5,398 nucleotides of DNA from positions 1 to 5,398 of the forward strand of contig DMZI01000001.1 of the NCBI GenBank assembly GCA_003485325.1, in the 5' to 3' direction. Shown here one piece after another: positions 5,145-5,398 of this stretch (within the stretch, counting starts at the first letter, position 1; every line of letters starts with the position of its first letter). The position numbers and the translations under genes were made by a program. Source of the DNA: Desulfotomaculum sp. Its GTDB lineage: Bacteria; Bacillota; Desulfotomaculia; Desulfotomaculales; Nap2-2B. The notes below the pieces were generated by a model. That model had not been told where the DNA came from. It searched no databases and saw nothing but the letters and a program-made list of their open reading frames with translations.

Positions 5145-5398
5145 GACAGGAAATCGTCGTCCACATCTGTGACAAAGTCGTCCACAGCATTCGTTCTGCT
5201 ACCTAAAGGCTCGCCGTCGCGGACTTTTTGGATGTTGCTAAGGCCGCAGGCTATTCCTTTATTACCGTTGGAGTTGAAGGCGTAGAAGTTGATGGATACC
5301 CTTGCGTAAACTCCGGAGTAGATCTCTGAGCGTTGGAGGATAGGCTCGACCTGCCTGTCCACAATCTGGGGTGCGGTATTGCTGTTAGCGTGAGTATG
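5141..5398 (-). CDS. DUF2815 phage protein, C-terminal part, cut by the right edge
   Basis: 85 residues are visible and the frame stays open to the window edge. A GTG at 5360-5362 lies inside the gene and is not the real start. Motifs typical of the DUF2815 family are VDRQVEPI, SEIYSGVYARVSINFYAFN, GNKGIACGL and an acidic tail ending DDDFLS. Family members are about 180 residues, occur in Firmicutes prophages just upstream of a family-A polymerase, and are thought to act like single-stranded DNA-binding proteins. The acidic tail fits that role. The stop overlaps the polymerase start by 4 bases. Confidence 0.8.
   Translation of the reverse strand, partial: HTHANSNTAPQIVDRQVEPILQRSEIYSGVYARVSINFYAFNSNGNKGIACGLSNIQKVRDGEPLGSRTNAVDDFVTDVDDDFLS

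Overview
The window looks like accessory, partly decayed chromosomal DNA from a low-to-mid GC Firmicute, probably a spore-forming clostridial type such as the Desulfotomaculum/Pelotomaculum group. That placement is an inference from AGGAG-type ribosome binding sites, consensus sigma-A promoters and the kinds of protein family present. It is not a proven taxonomic call. The left two thirds is mostly AT-rich. The right third, from about 3,520 on, is visibly richer in GC and holds a transposase element and phage replication genes.

Left edge to 1,330: a possible C-terminal gene tail (3-86) is followed by two 125-bp direct repeats (103-227 and 284-408, one mismatch). A 42-nt palindrome (233-274) sits between them and matches the ends of the transposase element 3 kb away. 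On the minus strand is an intact two-gene unit with its own consensus promoter (1302-1330): a 71-residue helical-looking protein, then an overlapping nucleotidyltransferase-fold protein. It resembles toxin-antitoxin or defence-type gene pairs.

1,359 to 3,430: a gene graveyard made of shards of unrelated ordinary genes on both strands. In order these are a DUF763 C-terminal scrap (+), the N-terminal metal-binding domain of a CopA copper ATPase (-), a DUF2318 CxxC protein with no start and a 5-bp duplication frameshift (+), a frameshifted PNPOx-family N-terminus (+) joined in frame to an RluA pseudouridine synthase piece cut just before its catalytic Asp (+), a near-complete MOSC-domain gene whose tail is antisense RluA sequence (-), and a 51-residue ORF that may be a truncated PLD-like protein (-).

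3,476 to the right edge: a 784-bp REP-associated tyrosine transposase (RAYT) element with perfect 31-bp terminal inverted repeats, followed by the 3'-5' exonuclease half of a phage family-A DNA polymerase. The polymerase reading frame stops inside the element's terminal repeat. The polymerase overlaps a DUF2815 phage gene by 4 bases, and that gene runs off the right edge. These two are the remains of a prophage replication module.

How the parts relate: the RAYT is the likely mobiliser of the solo palindrome (a REPIN) at 233-274. The NTase pair and the transposase are the most clearly intact units, and the MOSC gene may also work. Most of the rest is fragments.
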